DNA of 36,358 bases from Pseudarthrobacter naphthalenicus (GCF_029076445.1 NZ_JARESG010000027.1:1-36358); one strand, 5' to 3'. Shown: positions 6,922 through 15,471, numbered from the stretch's first letter. The notes: a model not told the origin generated them from the sequence alone. Program-made: numbers and translations.

Positions 6922-8478
6922 ATGACGGCGCCTGTGCCTGCAACGGGGGAGATGGCCGCCGCAGTGATCCCCGGGCCCGGTGCGGCCGAAGTGGATAACC
7001 CGCGGTCCCCGATCCTGGCCGGTTTTGTCGGCTCGGTCTTTATGGCCATCGGCTCTGTAGGCGTCGGTTGGCTGGCGCCGGTCTCCGAACTCCGCCGCGT
7101 GCCGATCTTCATCTGGATGCGCACTGAGGCAATCGGTGTTGCCTTGGCCATCGTGCTCGTGGCCGTTGGCGGCATGCTCCTCGTCCGTTCCTGGCTGCGG
7201 CTCGGCCAGCGCGTCCGGGTCTGGGGGCCCGAAGCGCGCAAGGCCACCCTGCAGGCAGTCGCAGCGTGGGGCCTGCCGATGGTGGTCAGTGTCCCGCTGT
7301 TCAGCCGTGACGTGTACGCCTACATCGGCCAGGGCCGTCTTATGGTGGAGGGTTTCAACCCGTACGAGAACGGCATCTCGGCGCTGTCCAACTACTTCCA
7401 GCTCGGCGCCGACCGGTTGTGGACCGAGGCCCCCGTGCCTTACGGCCAGCTGTTCCTGTGGATAGAACAGTTTGTGGTCTGGTCCACGAATGTCCATCCC
7501 GAGGGCAGCGTGATGCTCTTCAGGCTGGTGGCACTGGTCGGCGTGGTGCTTTGCATCATCTATGTGCCGAAGCTGGCTGAGCTGCACGGCGTCAACCCGC
7601 ACCGGGCCCTCTGGCTGACCGCGGCCAACCCCTTGTTCCTGACCAACTTCATCGCCAGCGTCCACAACGATGCCCTCATGATCGGACTCGCGCTGGCCGG
7701 GCTGTATTACGCGGCCACCAGGCGGGTGGTGCTTGGAATAGTTCTGGTGACGCTGTCCATCGCCGTCAAACCCATCACGGTGGTGTTCCTGCCGTTTATT
7801 GGTCTGATGTGGGCGGGTAAGAACGCCGGCTGGCCCCGCAAGTTCCTCTTCTGGGCCCTGACAGGCGGCCTGAGCCTCGCCTTGCTGTACGCCCTGAGCC
7901 TGGTCAACGGCTTCGGCTTCGGCTGGATCAACGGACTCTCGGCTCCAGGCAGCATCTTCATCTGGTACGCCCCGGTGGGGCTCGTGGGCCTCGTGGTCTC
8001 CTCCATTTCCAACGCTTTCGGGCTGGACGGCGGGACGTTGGCAGGCTGGGTGTTCGACGCCGGCAAGCTGCTTGCCGTGGGCATCGTCGCCTTCCAGATT
8101 TTCCGGGGGGAGCATGAGCGCCTGATCCGGCGCCTCACCCTGGCCTTCGCCGCAGTTGTGGTGCTGGCGCCCATGATCCAGTCCTGGTATGTGGTGTGGC
8201 TGATACCGCTCTTTGCCGTGACAGGTATCCGGAACGACTGGCAGGTCAAGGCACTCTATTTCATTGTGTCGTTCTTCATGATCTACGCGATCTCCGACCA
8301 ACTGGAAGTGTTCCCCTATCTGCAGACCGAGGACCTGGGATTGCCACTGATCCTTGCCCGGTTTGCCGCTGCGATCACCGGGCTCCTCTTTGGCCTGTAC
8401 CTGATCTTCATGGATCCGCGTACCAAGCGGCTGTTCCGGAAGACGGGCGAGCCTGTTACGGAACGCCCGGTCATTTAG
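6922..8478 (+). CDS. mptB: Polyprenol-phosphomannose-dependent alpha-1,6-mannosyltransferase, MptB-like
   Basis: The 518-residue polytopic membrane protein has about a dozen hydrophobic segments. Near the start of the GT-C domain it has PLFSRDVYAYIGQGRLMVEGFNPYENG, in which the acidic residue of the first extracytoplasmic loop is the usual catalytic position in GT-C enzymes. The later NFIASVHNDALMIGLALAG and QSWYVVWLIPLFA stretches are typical of MptA/MptB. These enzymes extend the alpha-1,6-mannan of lipomannan using decaprenyl-phosphomannose on the outer face of the membrane. The ATG at 6922 is a provisional start because no strong ribosome binding site is present; GTG 6856 is in frame. Its stop overlaps the alkD-like stop by 4 nt, convergent. 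Confidence 0.88.
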   Translation: MTAPVPATGEMAAAVIPGPGAAEVDNPRSPILAGFVGSVFMAIGSVGVGWLAPVSELRRVPIFIWMRTEAIGVALAIVLVAVGGMLLVRSWLRLGQRVRVWGPEARKATLQAVAAWGLPMVVSVPLFSRDVYAYIGQGRLMVEGFNPYENGISALSNYFQLGADRLWTEAPVPYGQLFLWIEQFVVWSTNVHPEGSVMLFRLVALVGVVLCIIYVPKLAELHGVNPHRALWLTAANPLFLTNFIASVHNDALMIGLALAGLYYAATRRVVLGIVLVTLSIAVKPITVVFLPFIGLMWAGKNAGWPRKFLFWALTGGLSLALLYALSLVNGFGFGWINGLSAPGSIFIWYAPVGLVGLVVSSISNAFGLDGGTLAGWVFDAGKLLAVGIVAFQIFRGEHERLIRRLTLAFAAVVVLAPMIQSWYVVWLIPLFAVTGIRNDWQVKALYFIVSFFMIYAISDQLEVFPYLQTEDLGLPLILARFAAAITGLLFGLYLIFMDPRTKRLFRKTGEPVTERPVI

Positions 8479-9158
8479 GGTTCGACGTGCCGTAGGGCTT
8501 CCTTTCGCGACAAAGGACTCAGTTGCCTGGCGTGTTGTGCCACAAAATCTTTGACCCAGCCGGGGTTGGTCTTGGCGAACTCACGCAGTGCCCAGCCGAT
8601 GGCCTTCCGAATGAAGAACTCCGGGTCATCCAGGCTGGCCTCGATCACGGCGCCCAGGAGATCGGTATCGGTGGCGGCCTTGGCCTTCAGCTGGGAGGTA
8701 ATGGCAGCGCGCCGGATCCATAAGTCCGCATCCCTGCTCCACTCCAGCAGCACGGGGGTCATCAGCGACCGGTGTGCCAGCAGGAGGCCGCAGATCCTTG
8801 GGCCCACCCCGTCCACGAAGTCCCACCAGGCGCCCGTTCGAACTATTTCCTCATAAACCGGGAGCATCCCGGCGTCCCTCGCTACCAGCCGGAGTGCCGT
8901 GAGTTCGATCGCGGCGTACCGTTCTTCCCGCCAGCGCGCTTCCCGCCACAGCACCAGGACGGTTGCCCGCAACTCGTCCGGCGTCTGAACCGGAGCGGCA
9001 GCTGCCGCGGCCAGGACGCAACGGCGAACCTCCGGAACCCTGACGCCCAGGGAAAGGATGGATGACTTCATGTAGGCCTGCATCCCGGCCGCACGCACAG
9101 GATCGGCACGGTCCGCAAGCGCTGTCCGGATCGCGGCCACGAGTTCGCGGTTCTCCAT
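8475..9158 (-). CDS. AlkD-like DNA alkylation repair protein (HEAT-like repeats)
   Basis: The 227-residue product matches the DNA alkylation repair family: YMKSSILSLGVRVPEVRR near the N-terminus, then ARWREERYAAIEL, TGAWWDFVDGVGPRICG, DADLWIRRAAITSQLK, and FFIRKAIGWALREFAKTNPGWV with the closing LSPLSRKEALRH. AlkD is a monofunctional glycosylase that excises positively charged N3/N7-alkylpurines with its HEAT-repeat groove. The WWDFVD and LWIRRAAI stretches are the conserved glycosylase signature. ATG 9158 lies 6 nt after TAAAGT (minus strand), so it is likely leaderless. The gene is alone on its strand and convergent with mptB. Confidence 0.93.
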   Translation of the reverse strand: MENRELVAAIRTALADRADPVRAAGMQAYMKSSILSLGVRVPEVRRCVLAAAAAAPVQTPDELRATVLVLWREARWREERYAAIELTALRLVARDAGMLPVYEEIVRTGAWWDFVDGVGPRICGLLLAHRSLMTPVLLEWSRDADLWIRRAAITSQLKAKAATDTDLLGAVIEASLDDPEFFIRKAIGWALREFAKTNPGWVKDFVAQHARQLSPLSRKEALRHVEP

Positions 9159-9164
9159 CCAGCA

Positions 9165-9170
9165 ACTTTA
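9165..9170 (-). promoter_or_regulatory. -10 element of the AlkD-like gene (leaderless start)
   Basis: TAAAGT on the minus strand, then 6 nt, then the ATG. Confidence 0.6.
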
Positions 9171-9292
9171 GCCACCCCGCATGATCCCGCCCGGCGTCCG
9201 GATCCCGCCCCGCGCCGCATGCCGGTTCGACCGTTCCTGACCGCCATCCCGGGCGAGGGTCGCCGCCTCCCGGTGTACCGCCGTCGAGCCTC

Positions 9293-9321
9293 TTGCAGTG
9301 GCGGGTGATCCTCCCTAGTTT
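9293..9321 (+). promoter_or_regulatory. Promoter of the debranching-type glycosidase gene
   Basis: TTGCAG (9293-9298), a 17-bp spacer and TAGTTT (9316-9321) form one of the better two-box promoters in the window. It predicts a leader of about 43 nt that carries GGGAGAGG. Confidence 0.55.
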
Positions 9322-9370
9322 TATGGAAGATGGTTTGGCTTTGCGGGTATCGCTGCGGGAGAGGCTACGA

Positions 9371-11512
9371 ATGGCCGGGTGGGGTGTCGGGAACAGCGCC
9401 GGGTCGGCGGGTCCGGGGGCACTCACCCTGGTCCAGGGAACATCGTTCTGCATCTCAGCCCCCAACGGGGACATGGCCGCGTGTCTTCCGCACGGACTGT
9501 TCTTCCAGGACACGCGATTCATCAGTGAATGGATGCTGAAGGTTCAGGGCCTGCCCCTTGAGTCCCTCTCCGCCACCACCCCGGAGCCGTTTCATGGGGT
9601 CTTCGTTGGAAGACCGCGCAGGGACGATCACGCCGATACCTCCTTGCTCATTGACCGGGAACGCAAGCTTGGGGAGGGTCTCCTTGAAACGGTCACGGTG
9701 CACAACTACTCCCAGGGGCCGATGCAATGCCGGGTAGAGCTGTTCCCCGACGCGGACTTTGCCAGCTTGTTCGAGGTGAAGGAAGGCAGGCAGGCCCCGC
9801 GCGAGCACTGTTCCCGCCGCTTGACGCCGGAAGGCCTTGAGCTGGAGTCAGAGCGGGACGGCCACACCGAACGCATCACGGTCGCTTTCGCCGGATCACG
9901 GCTGGAGGGGGATTCGCTGGTGCTGGAGACAACCATCGCCGCCCACGGGCAATGGTCAGGGACCATCTCGGCAAAACCCGTGCTGGCCGGCACGGGCGGT
10001 CACGCGAGCGCCGCAGCAGGGGGCGTGCCGGTGGCGGATGCCTTGCGCCGTGTCATGGAGTGGCGCGCATCCATGCCCACGGCAAATTTGCGGGATGAGG
10101 CCGTGGAAAGGGTCATCCGGCGCAGCCAGGAGGACCTCGGGTCGCTCCGAATCTTCAACCCCGATCAGCCGGACCGCGCCGTGGTTGCAGCCGGCGCACC
10201 GTGGTTCATGGCGCTCTTTGGCCGGGACAGCCTGCTCACGTCATTCATGTCCCTGCTCCTGGACCCGTCACTGGCCAAAGGCACCCTCCTGACGTTGGCG
10301 GAGCACCAGGGAACCAAAGTGGACGCCGCTTCGGAGGAGGAGCCGGGCCGCATCCTTCACGAAGTCCGCCTCGGAGCCACCGCCGGGCTCGCGCTGGGGG
10401 GCAGCGGAGTTTATTACGGCACCATCGATGCGACCCCGCTTTTTGTGATCGTCCTGGCCGAGCTGGCCAGATGGGGCCTTGATGATGCAGCGATGCGCCA
10501 ACTGCTTCCTGCCGCGGACCGGGCTATTCGCTGGATGGAGGATTACGGGGACCGGGACGGCGATGGCTTTATTGAATATCAGCGGAAAACGGAAAGGGGC
10601 TTGCGCAACCAGGGATGGAAGGACTCCGGAGACGGGATCAATTTCGCTGACGGGACCCTCGCCGAACCACCCATCGCCCTGTGCGAGGTCCAGGGATACG
10701 CGTATGCCGCATATATCGGCCGGGCGCTGCTGGCCACGGCTGCCGGTGACGCGCGGACAGCAGAAAGTTGCGTGGCAAAGGCGACCAGCCTGAAGCAGGC
10801 GTTCAATGAACAGTTCTGGCTTTCGGACCGCGGGTATTTCGCTATTGCCTTGGATAAGGACAAAAAACCTGTTGACGCGCTCGCGTCCAACATGGCCCAT
10901 TGCCTGTGGACAGGCATCGTGGACAACGACAAGGCCGCGCAGGTGGCCGGACACTTGGTGTCTCCCGAAATGTTTACCGGCTGGGGGATCAGAACCCTGG
11001 CATCAACCATGGGGGCCTATAACCCGGCCAGTTACCATAACGGGTCCGTGTGGCCGCATGACAACGCCATCGCGGCGGCGGGCCTGATGCGGCATGGCTT
11101 CGTTGATGAGGCCCGGAAAGTGGCCTACGCATTGCTTGAGGCTGCGGATCGCTTCAATGGCCGGCTGCCGGAACTCTTTTGTGGTCTCGACCGCGCCAGA
11201 TACCCCGAGCCAGTCCCATACCCGGCCTCGTGTTCCCCGCAGGCATGGGCGTCGGCAGCACCGGTTCAGCTCATCAGGACGCTGCTGCGTTTTGACCCGG
11301 GATTGCCTTGGGACGAGGTGTGGCTGGCACCCACACTGCCGCCGCGGAATACCCACTTCCACTTCGATAATGTGCCCTTCTCAGGGGACGGGCGCCTGTC
11401 CATCCACATCGACGATGAGTCAGTGGACGTCAGTGGACTGCCTCAAAGTATCAAGCTCCGCCGCGAACCGCGGCCTCCGCTCAGCGAACTGTTCAACCTG
11501 GGCGGCCACTAA
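9371..11512 (+). CDS. Amylo-alpha-1,6-glucosidase / glycogen debranching N-terminal domain protein
   Basis: The 713-residue product has an N-terminal beta-rich domain (about 15-230: LVQGTSFCISAPNGDM, GLFFQDTRFISEWML) of the GDE N-terminal bis type, followed by an (alpha/alpha)6 barrel. Barrel landmarks are GAPWFMALFGRDSLLTSFMSL, YYGTIDATPLFVIVLAEL, the acid-rich DYGDRDGDGFIEYQRK, GWKDSGDGI and NPASYHNGSVWPHDNAIAAAGL. The family hydrolyses alpha-glucosidic bonds in glycogen or related oligosaccharides; the exact substrate is not evident. ATG 9371 was chosen for GGGAGAGG about 6 nt upstream; the frame is open from 9293 with another ATG at 9323. The gene stands alone between a promoter and the next repeat-protein gene. 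Confidence 0.88.
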   Translation: MAGWGVGNSAGSAGPGALTLVQGTSFCISAPNGDMAACLPHGLFFQDTRFISEWMLKVQGLPLESLSATTPEPFHGVFVGRPRRDDHADTSLLIDRERKLGEGLLETVTVHNYSQGPMQCRVELFPDADFASLFEVKEGRQAPREHCSRRLTPEGLELESERDGHTERITVAFAGSRLEGDSLVLETTIAAHGQWSGTISAKPVLAGTGGHASAAAGGVPVADALRRVMEWRASMPTANLRDEAVERVIRRSQEDLGSLRIFNPDQPDRAVVAAGAPWFMALFGRDSLLTSFMSLLLDPSLAKGTLLTLAEHQGTKVDAASEEEPGRILHEVRLGATAGLALGGSGVYYGTIDATPLFVIVLAELARWGLDDAAMRQLLPAADRAIRWMEDYGDRDGDGFIEYQRKTERGLRNQGWKDSGDGINFADGTLAEPPIALCEVQGYAYAAYIGRALLATAAGDARTAESCVAKATSLKQAFNEQFWLSDRGYFAIALDKDKKPVDALASNMAHCLWTGIVDNDKAAQVAGHLVSPEMFTGWGIRTLASTMGAYNPASYHNGSVWPHDNAIAAAGLMRHGFVDEARKVAYALLEAADRFNGRLPELFCGLDRARYPEPVPYPASCSPQAWASAAPVQLIRTLLRFDPGLPWDEVWLAPTLPPRNTHFHFDNVPFSGDGRLSIHIDDESVDVSGLPQSIKLRREPRPPLSELFNLGGH

Positions 11513-11607
11513 GGTGGTCCCTGAGGAATCATGGTGGGAGACCGCGGCCTGGCTAGACTTAAGTTGCGCGGCAAAGACGCAGCGCTCTTTTCGGGAAAGG
11601 CACGATC

Positions 11608-12042
11608 ATGACCCAAAACAGTGGCTCCGAAGACACCCCGAATGAGGCAGCCAAGGAGGAGCCGCCGGCAGAACCGGACCTCCGCGGCCGGTACGTCGAA
11701 GGCGACTACGGGAAGGCCGGATCGCAGACGGGCCGCCACGCGGACGATGAAGAAGGCCGCTACGGCGAGGGAAACTATGGCGCCGCCGGAAGCGAAGGCG
11801 GGCTGCCCGAGCCGCTCGGAGACAAGGCCGGAGAGTCGGGCAGGTACGTCCAGGCCGACTACGGTGCTGCCGGGTCGGTGCCAGGGCGCACCGCGGCGTC
11901 CGAGGTTGGGCGGTATCCGGAGGGCAGCTACGGGGCGGGCGGTTCAGTGGACCCCGCCAGGAAGGCGAAGGCGGTCCCCGGGGAAGTCCCGGAGGCCGGC
12001 TCTGAATCCGGTACGGCATCCGGAGTGGACCAAAAGGAATAA
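11608..12042 (+). CDS. Uncharacterised repeat protein with four GRY-x-x-x-x-YG-x-x-GS motifs
   Basis: The 144-residue hydrophilic, acidic, low-complexity protein carries four repeats: GRYVEGDYGKAGS (27-39), GRYGEGNYGAAGS (50-62), GRYVQADYGAAGS (78-90) and GRYPEGSYGAGGS (101-113). Spacings are 23, 28 and 23 residues, suggesting duplication of a two-repeat unit. It has no cysteine, signal peptide, membrane helix or recognised domain, and looks intrinsically disordered. GAAAGG lies 7 nt before the ATG at 11608. A perfect terminator follows the gene. I do not recognise a named family; the composition resembles stress or desiccation-type disordered proteins, but that is speculation. Confidence 0.8.
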   Translation: MTQNSGSEDTPNEAAKEEPPAEPDLRGRYVEGDYGKAGSQTGRHADDEEGRYGEGNYGAAGSEGGLPEPLGDKAGESGRYVQADYGAAGSVPGRTAASEVGRYPEGSYGAGGSVDPARKAKAVPGEVPEAGSESGTASGVDQKE

Positions 12043-12132
12043 GTCCAGGAGCCCACTCAGGTCTGCCGATGAAGTCCTGGTGAGCACAGAACAGGGCGAC
12101 CGCCCGCACCACGCAGGCTGAACCGATACGGG

Positions 12133-12165
12133 AACACCCCGGTCCGAAGACCGGGGTGTTTGTGT
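12133..12165 (+). terminator. Terminator after the GRY-repeat gene
   Basis: A perfect 12-bp stem (AACACCCCGGTC, 12133-12144, with 12149-12160) and a CGAA loop are followed by TTGTGTG. On the opposite strand it could also end tRNA-Arg transcription. Confidence 0.8.
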
Positions 12166-12204
12166 GTCTCTACGCATCTGCACGCGAAGAAACGCCTCAT
12201 ACAG

Positions 12205-12280
12205 TGGTGCCCCAGGAGGGAATCGAACCCCCGACCGGCGGATTAGAAGGCCGCTGCTCTATCCCCTGAGCTACTGGGGC
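12205..12280 (-). tRNA. tRNA-Arg (TCT), CCA encoded
   Basis: On the minus strand the acceptor arms GCCCCAG/CTGGGGC pair perfectly, D-arm GCTC/GAGC, anticodon loop CTTCTAA (anticodon TCT) and T-loop TTCGATT are present. Discriminator A73 is at 12208 and CCA is encoded at 12207-12205. The anticodon stem GCGGC/TCCGC has a C-T opposition at the 31-39 pair. Confidence 0.93.
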
Positions 12281-12316
12281 ACGTGGCGCCACGACCAGAA
12301 ATCCGGCGCATGAAGA

Positions 12317-12322
12317 AGTTTA
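12317..12322 (-). promoter_or_regulatory. Candidate -10 for tRNA-Arg
   Basis: TAAACT on the minus strand, 36 nt before the mature 5' end. Confidence 0.35.
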
Positions 12323-12488
12323 CATTGCCCCGGGTGCGGCTGCGCCAAAGCCGCGCCATGCACTTGTCCTCCACACGGCAGTCCACGGCGGGTTGTCCAC
12401 ATACAGGCTCTTCTCCCTCGCGGCCTGATGCTGACCGCGCGAAGCTGGTTTTGCCGCTAAGGCACACCTTCCGAGACAGGACAAGACA

Positions 12489-13019
12489 ATGAGCGATTAC
12501 GTAACGTTCCGGGGCTTCGTCGCCACCGACATCAGGACCTCCACCACCACAACGGGTGTCGGAACGGCCTCGTTCCGCCTTGGGTCAACGGCCCGGCGCT
12601 TCGACCGGAGTACGAGTACCTGGGTGGACACGCACACCAACTGGTTCACGGTCCAGGGGTACCGGCAACTGGCCGGGAACATGGGGTGCAGCATCAAGAA
12701 AGGCCAGCGCGTGATTGTGGTGGGCCGGCTCAAGCTGCGCACATGGGAGAAAGACGGCCGCGTCCATTTCGCACACGAAATCGATGCGGAGTCCGTGGGT
12801 CACGATCTTATGTGGGGTTCGGCCAACTACATTCGCACGGTCAACAATGGGCCGCAGCATGCAAACGAGGACGGACCTGCCGATCCCGACGAGGACCGGG
12901 ACACCGACGAACGGGAACACGGTGACGGTGATGCGGCCGCCGTCTTCGTTGAGGATAGTGACGGTAACTACGTTCCGGTCGACGCTGAGACCGGCGAACT
13001 CGTCGAGTCCGCCGTCTGA
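12489..13019 (+). CDS. ssb: Single-stranded DNA-binding protein paralogue lacking the canonical acidic tip
   Basis: The 176-residue product has an OB-fold N-terminal half (about 1-115). Motifs include MSDYVTFRGFVATDIRTS, the ASFRLGSTARRFD strand, WVDTHTNWFTVQGYRQLAGNM and SIKKGQRVIVVGRLKLRTWE, all typical of bacterial SSB. The C-terminal half is acidic and disordered (DPDEDRDTDEREHGDGD). It ends GELVESAV instead of the DDDIPF-type tip that recruits SSB partners, so this is probably an accessory paralogue (SsbB-like) and not the replicative SSB. AGGACA lies a few nt before the ATG. No rpsF/rpsR, the usual neighbours of the main ssb, are nearby, which supports that view. Confidence 0.85.
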   Translation: MSDYVTFRGFVATDIRTSTTTTGVGTASFRLGSTARRFDRSTSTWVDTHTNWFTVQGYRQLAGNMGCSIKKGQRVIVVGRLKLRTWEKDGRVHFAHEIDAESVGHDLMWGSANYIRTVNNGPQHANEDGPADPDEDRDTDEREHGDGDAAAVFVEDSDGNYVPVDAETGELVESAV

Positions 13020-13056
13020 GGTGGAGGCTGGAGTCATCACGCAGGACGCGCGGCGG

Positions 13057-13106
13057 CGGGGTGCCGGCCCTCAGCCGGCACTCCGGCGGACCTCAGCCGG
13101 CACCCC
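13057..13106 (+). terminator. Nested alternative hairpins after ssb
   Basis: GTGCCGG (13061-13067) can pair with CCGGCAC at 13075-13081, or, with extra GGG/CCC pairs, with CCGGCACCCC at 13097-13106. The repeat CCTCAGCCGGCAC occurs twice (13069-13081 and 13091-13103), which makes the two folds mutually exclusive. Confidence 0.5.
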
Positions 13107-13145
13107 GGCGTCCCTCCGAGGGTGGCGCCGTGACAGAATGGCGGC

Positions 13146-13742
13146 ATGAAGCGCACGACCGTCAAGCGGCAGGCAACCTCCGTCATCAGCCGGCCGGCGC
13201 TTACCCGGCAGCGCAGAACAGTCATGGGCAGGGCTGTGGTGCTGCTGGCGGTCGGCGGCCTGACTTCCGTTGTGCTGTCGGGTTGCACCGCCGGTCCGTC
13301 GGCCACCCCGCCGGCGGCCGGCACCCAGCCACCGGCCACACAATCGCCGGCGCAAGGCGCCGGGTCCGGCACTGCTGCAGCACCTGGACCAGGCAGCCCG
13401 GCAACCGGCACGGCCGGGAAGGCCGGGGCCACGGCGCCGGAGAGCCCTGCCACCGCCGCAATGAGACAGACCGTGACGGCTGCGTTGAACCGGCTCGCCG
13501 CGGGAACCCCCAAACCGGCCACCGCTCAGGTAACGGAGGCTTTGACTGGCGCCGGTGTCCAGCCATCAGTCCTGGAAGTATCGGCGAGCCGCACGCCCAC
13601 GGGGCTGGAAGCGGATGCCATTGAATCCGCTGTGCTGCAAGGCACAGACTGCGTGTTCGGCCACATCCGGGACGGCAGCGTGACGGTCACGGTCCTGCCG
13701 GTGCTTACCACCGGGAAGTGCTTCGTAGGGGCAGCAGCCTAA
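13146..13742 (+). CDS. Predicted lipoprotein (DUF6993-like)
   Basis: The 198-residue product has a basic N-region (RQRRTVMGR), a hydrophobic core and the lipobox VVLSGC with Cys47 as the predicted lipidated residue. A Pro/Ala/Gly/Thr-rich linker (about 48-98) tethers a compact C-terminal domain (about 103-198) with cysteines in TDCVFG and GKCFVG that may form a disulphide. It resembles small actinobacterial lipoproteins labelled DUF6993, from memory and not certain. The first ATG at 13146 is used; a start at Met27 is also possible and would still leave a signal. A CAGAAT variant -10 lies 6 nt before 13146. Confidence 0.8.
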   Translation: MKRTTVKRQATSVISRPALTRQRRTVMGRAVVLLAVGGLTSVVLSGCTAGPSATPPAAGTQPPATQSPAQGAGSGTAAAPGPGSPATGTAGKAGATAPESPATAAMRQTVTAALNRLAAGTPKPATAQVTEALTGAGVQPSVLEVSASRTPTGLEADAIESAVLQGTDCVFGHIRDGSVTVTVLPVLTTGKCFVGAAA

Positions 13743-13775
13743 GGCGCCGAATGTGAGTTCTGCCCGCCAACCCAC

Positions 13776-13781
13776 TAGATT
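13776..13781 (+). promoter_or_regulatory. -10 element of ettA (leaderless start)
   Basis: TAGATT, then 7 nt, then the ATG of ettA. Confidence 0.6.
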
Positions 13782-13788
13782 TGGAACC

Positions 13789-15471
13789 ATGGCGGAATTT
13801 ATCTACACAATGACCAAGGCCCGCAAGGCTGTTGGCGAAAAACTCATTCTTGACGACGTAAGCATGTCCTTCTTCCCGGGCGCCAAAATTGGTGTTGTTG
13901 GCCCGAACGGTGCCGGTAAGTCCACCATCCTGAAGATCATGGCCGGCCTGGACACCCCCTCCAACGGTGAGGCCCGGCTCAGCCCCGGTTACACGGTGGG
14001 CATCCTGTTGCAGGAGCCACCGCTGAACGAGGACAAGACGGTCCTGGGCAACGTCCAGGAGGGTGTGGGCGAGATCTACGGCAAGATCCAGCGCTTCAAC
14101 GAGATCTCCGAGGAAATGGCCAGCCCCGACGCTGACTATGACGTGCTGCTCGAAGAAATGGGCAAGCTTCAGGAAGCCATCGACGACGCCGACGCCTGGG
14201 ACCTCGACTCCCAGCTGGAGCAGGCCATGGACGCGCTCCGCTGCCCGCCGGCCGATGCCGATGTTACCCTCCTCTCCGGCGGTGAGCGCCGTCGCGTGGC
14301 CCTCTGCAAGCTCCTGCTGCAGAAGCCCGACCTCCTGCTGTTGGACGAGCCCACCAACCACCTTGACGCCGAGAGCGTTCTGTGGCTGGAGCAGCACCTT
14401 TCCAGCTACGCCGGCGCAGTCCTGGCCGTCACCCACGACCGGTACTTCCTTGACCACGTCGCGGAATGGATCGCCGAAGTGGACCGCGGGCACCTGTACC
14501 CCTACGAGGGCAACTACTCCACTTACCTGGAGAAGAAGCGTGCGCGCCTGGAGGTCCAGGGCAAGAAGGACGCCAAGCAGGCCAAGCGCCTGACCGAGGA
14601 ACTCGAATGGGTTCGCTCCAACGCCAAGGGGCGCCAGACCAAGTCCAAGGCCCGTCTGGCCCGCTACGAGGAGATGGCTGCCGAGGCGGACCGCACCCGC
14701 AAGCTGGACTTCGAAGAGATCCAGATTCCACCGGGCCCCCGCCTCGGCGGACTGGTGCTGGAGGCCAGGAACCTCCAGAAGGGCTTTGATGACCGCACAC
14801 TCATCGACGGACTGTCCTTCACGCTGCCGCGCAACGGCATTGTCGGTGTCATCGGTCCCAACGGCGTCGGCAAGTCCACACTGTTCAAGACCATTGTTGG
14901 CCTGGAACCGCTCGACGGCGGAGAGCTGAAGATCGGTGACTCGGTCAAGATCTCCTATGCGGACCAGAGCCGGGGCGGCATCGACCCCAACAAGACACTC
15001 TGGGAAGTTGTTTCCGACGGACTGGACTACATCCAGGTAGGCCAGGTTGAAATGCCGTCGCGTGCCTACGTCGCCGCTTTCGGCTTCAAGGGACCTGACC
15101 AGCAGAAGAAGGCCGGTGTCCTCTCCGGCGGTGAGCGCAACCGCCTGAACCTGGCGCTGACCCTCAAACAGGGCGGAAACCTGCTGCTCCTTGACGAACC
15201 CACTAACGACCTCGACGTCGAAACGCTCAGCAGCCTCGAGAATGCCCTGCTGGAATTCCCCGGCTGTGCCGTGGTGGTTTCGCACGACCGCTGGTTCCTG
15301 GACCGGGTGGCAACCCACATCCTGGCCTACGAAGGCGACGAGGAAAACCCCTCGAAGTGGTACTGGTTCGAGGGCAACTTCGAATCCTACGAGGAGAACA
15401 AGATCGAGCGCCTCGGTCCCGATGCGGCCAAGCCGCACCGGGTCACGCACCGCCGCCTCACGCGCGACTGA
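13789..15471 (+). CDS. ettA: Energy-dependent translational throttle protein EttA (ABC-F ATPase)
   Basis: The 560-residue cytoplasmic protein has two ABC domains with no membrane segment. The first carries Walker A GPNGAGKS (38-45), signature LSGGERRR and Walker B LLLLDEPTNHLD; the second carries GPNGVGKS, LSGGERNR and LLLLDEPTNDLD. The linker between them (EKKRARLEVQGKKDAKQAKR...) is the helical PtIM region that reaches the ribosome E site, and the arm is present. Homologues (EttA/YjjK) gate the first elongation steps according to ADP/ATP level. ATG 13789, giving MAEFIYTMTK, is the family start and lies 7 nt after TAGATT, so a leaderless mRNA is likely. A terminator follows. Confidence 0.96.
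   Translation: MAEFIYTMTKARKAVGEKLILDDVSMSFFPGAKIGVVGPNGAGKSTILKIMAGLDTPSNGEARLSPGYTVGILLQEPPLNEDKTVLGNVQEGVGEIYGKIQRFNEISEEMASPDADYDVLLEEMGKLQEAIDDADAWDLDSQLEQAMDALRCPPADADVTLLSGGERRRVALCKLLLQKPDLLLLDEPTNHLDAESVLWLEQHLSSYAGAVLAVTHDRYFLDHVAEWIAEVDRGHLYPYEGNYSTYLEKKRARLEVQGKKDAKQAKRLTEELEWVRSNAKGRQTKSKARLARYEEMAAEADRTRKLDFEEIQIPPGPRLGGLVLEARNLQKGFDDRTLIDGLSFTLPRNGIVGVIGPNGVGKSTLFKTIVGLEPLDGGELKIGDSVKISYADQSRGGIDPNKTLWEVVSDGLDYIQVGQVEMPSRAYVAAFGFKGPDQQKKAGVLSGGERNRLNLALTLKQGGNLLLLDEPTNDLDVETLSSLENALLEFPGCAVVVSHDRWFLDRVATHILAYEGDEENPSKWYWFEGNFESYEENKIERLGPDAAKPHRVTHRRLTRD

Noticed and set aside
6778..8301. A 507-codon minus-strand frame opposite mptB
   Set aside because: His/Asp/Gly-rich antisense of a hydrophobic membrane gene.
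13705..15450. A 581-codon minus-strand frame opposite ettA
   Set aside because: Leucine/valine-rich antisense translation of the ABC-F protein; no family motif, and ettA explains the region.
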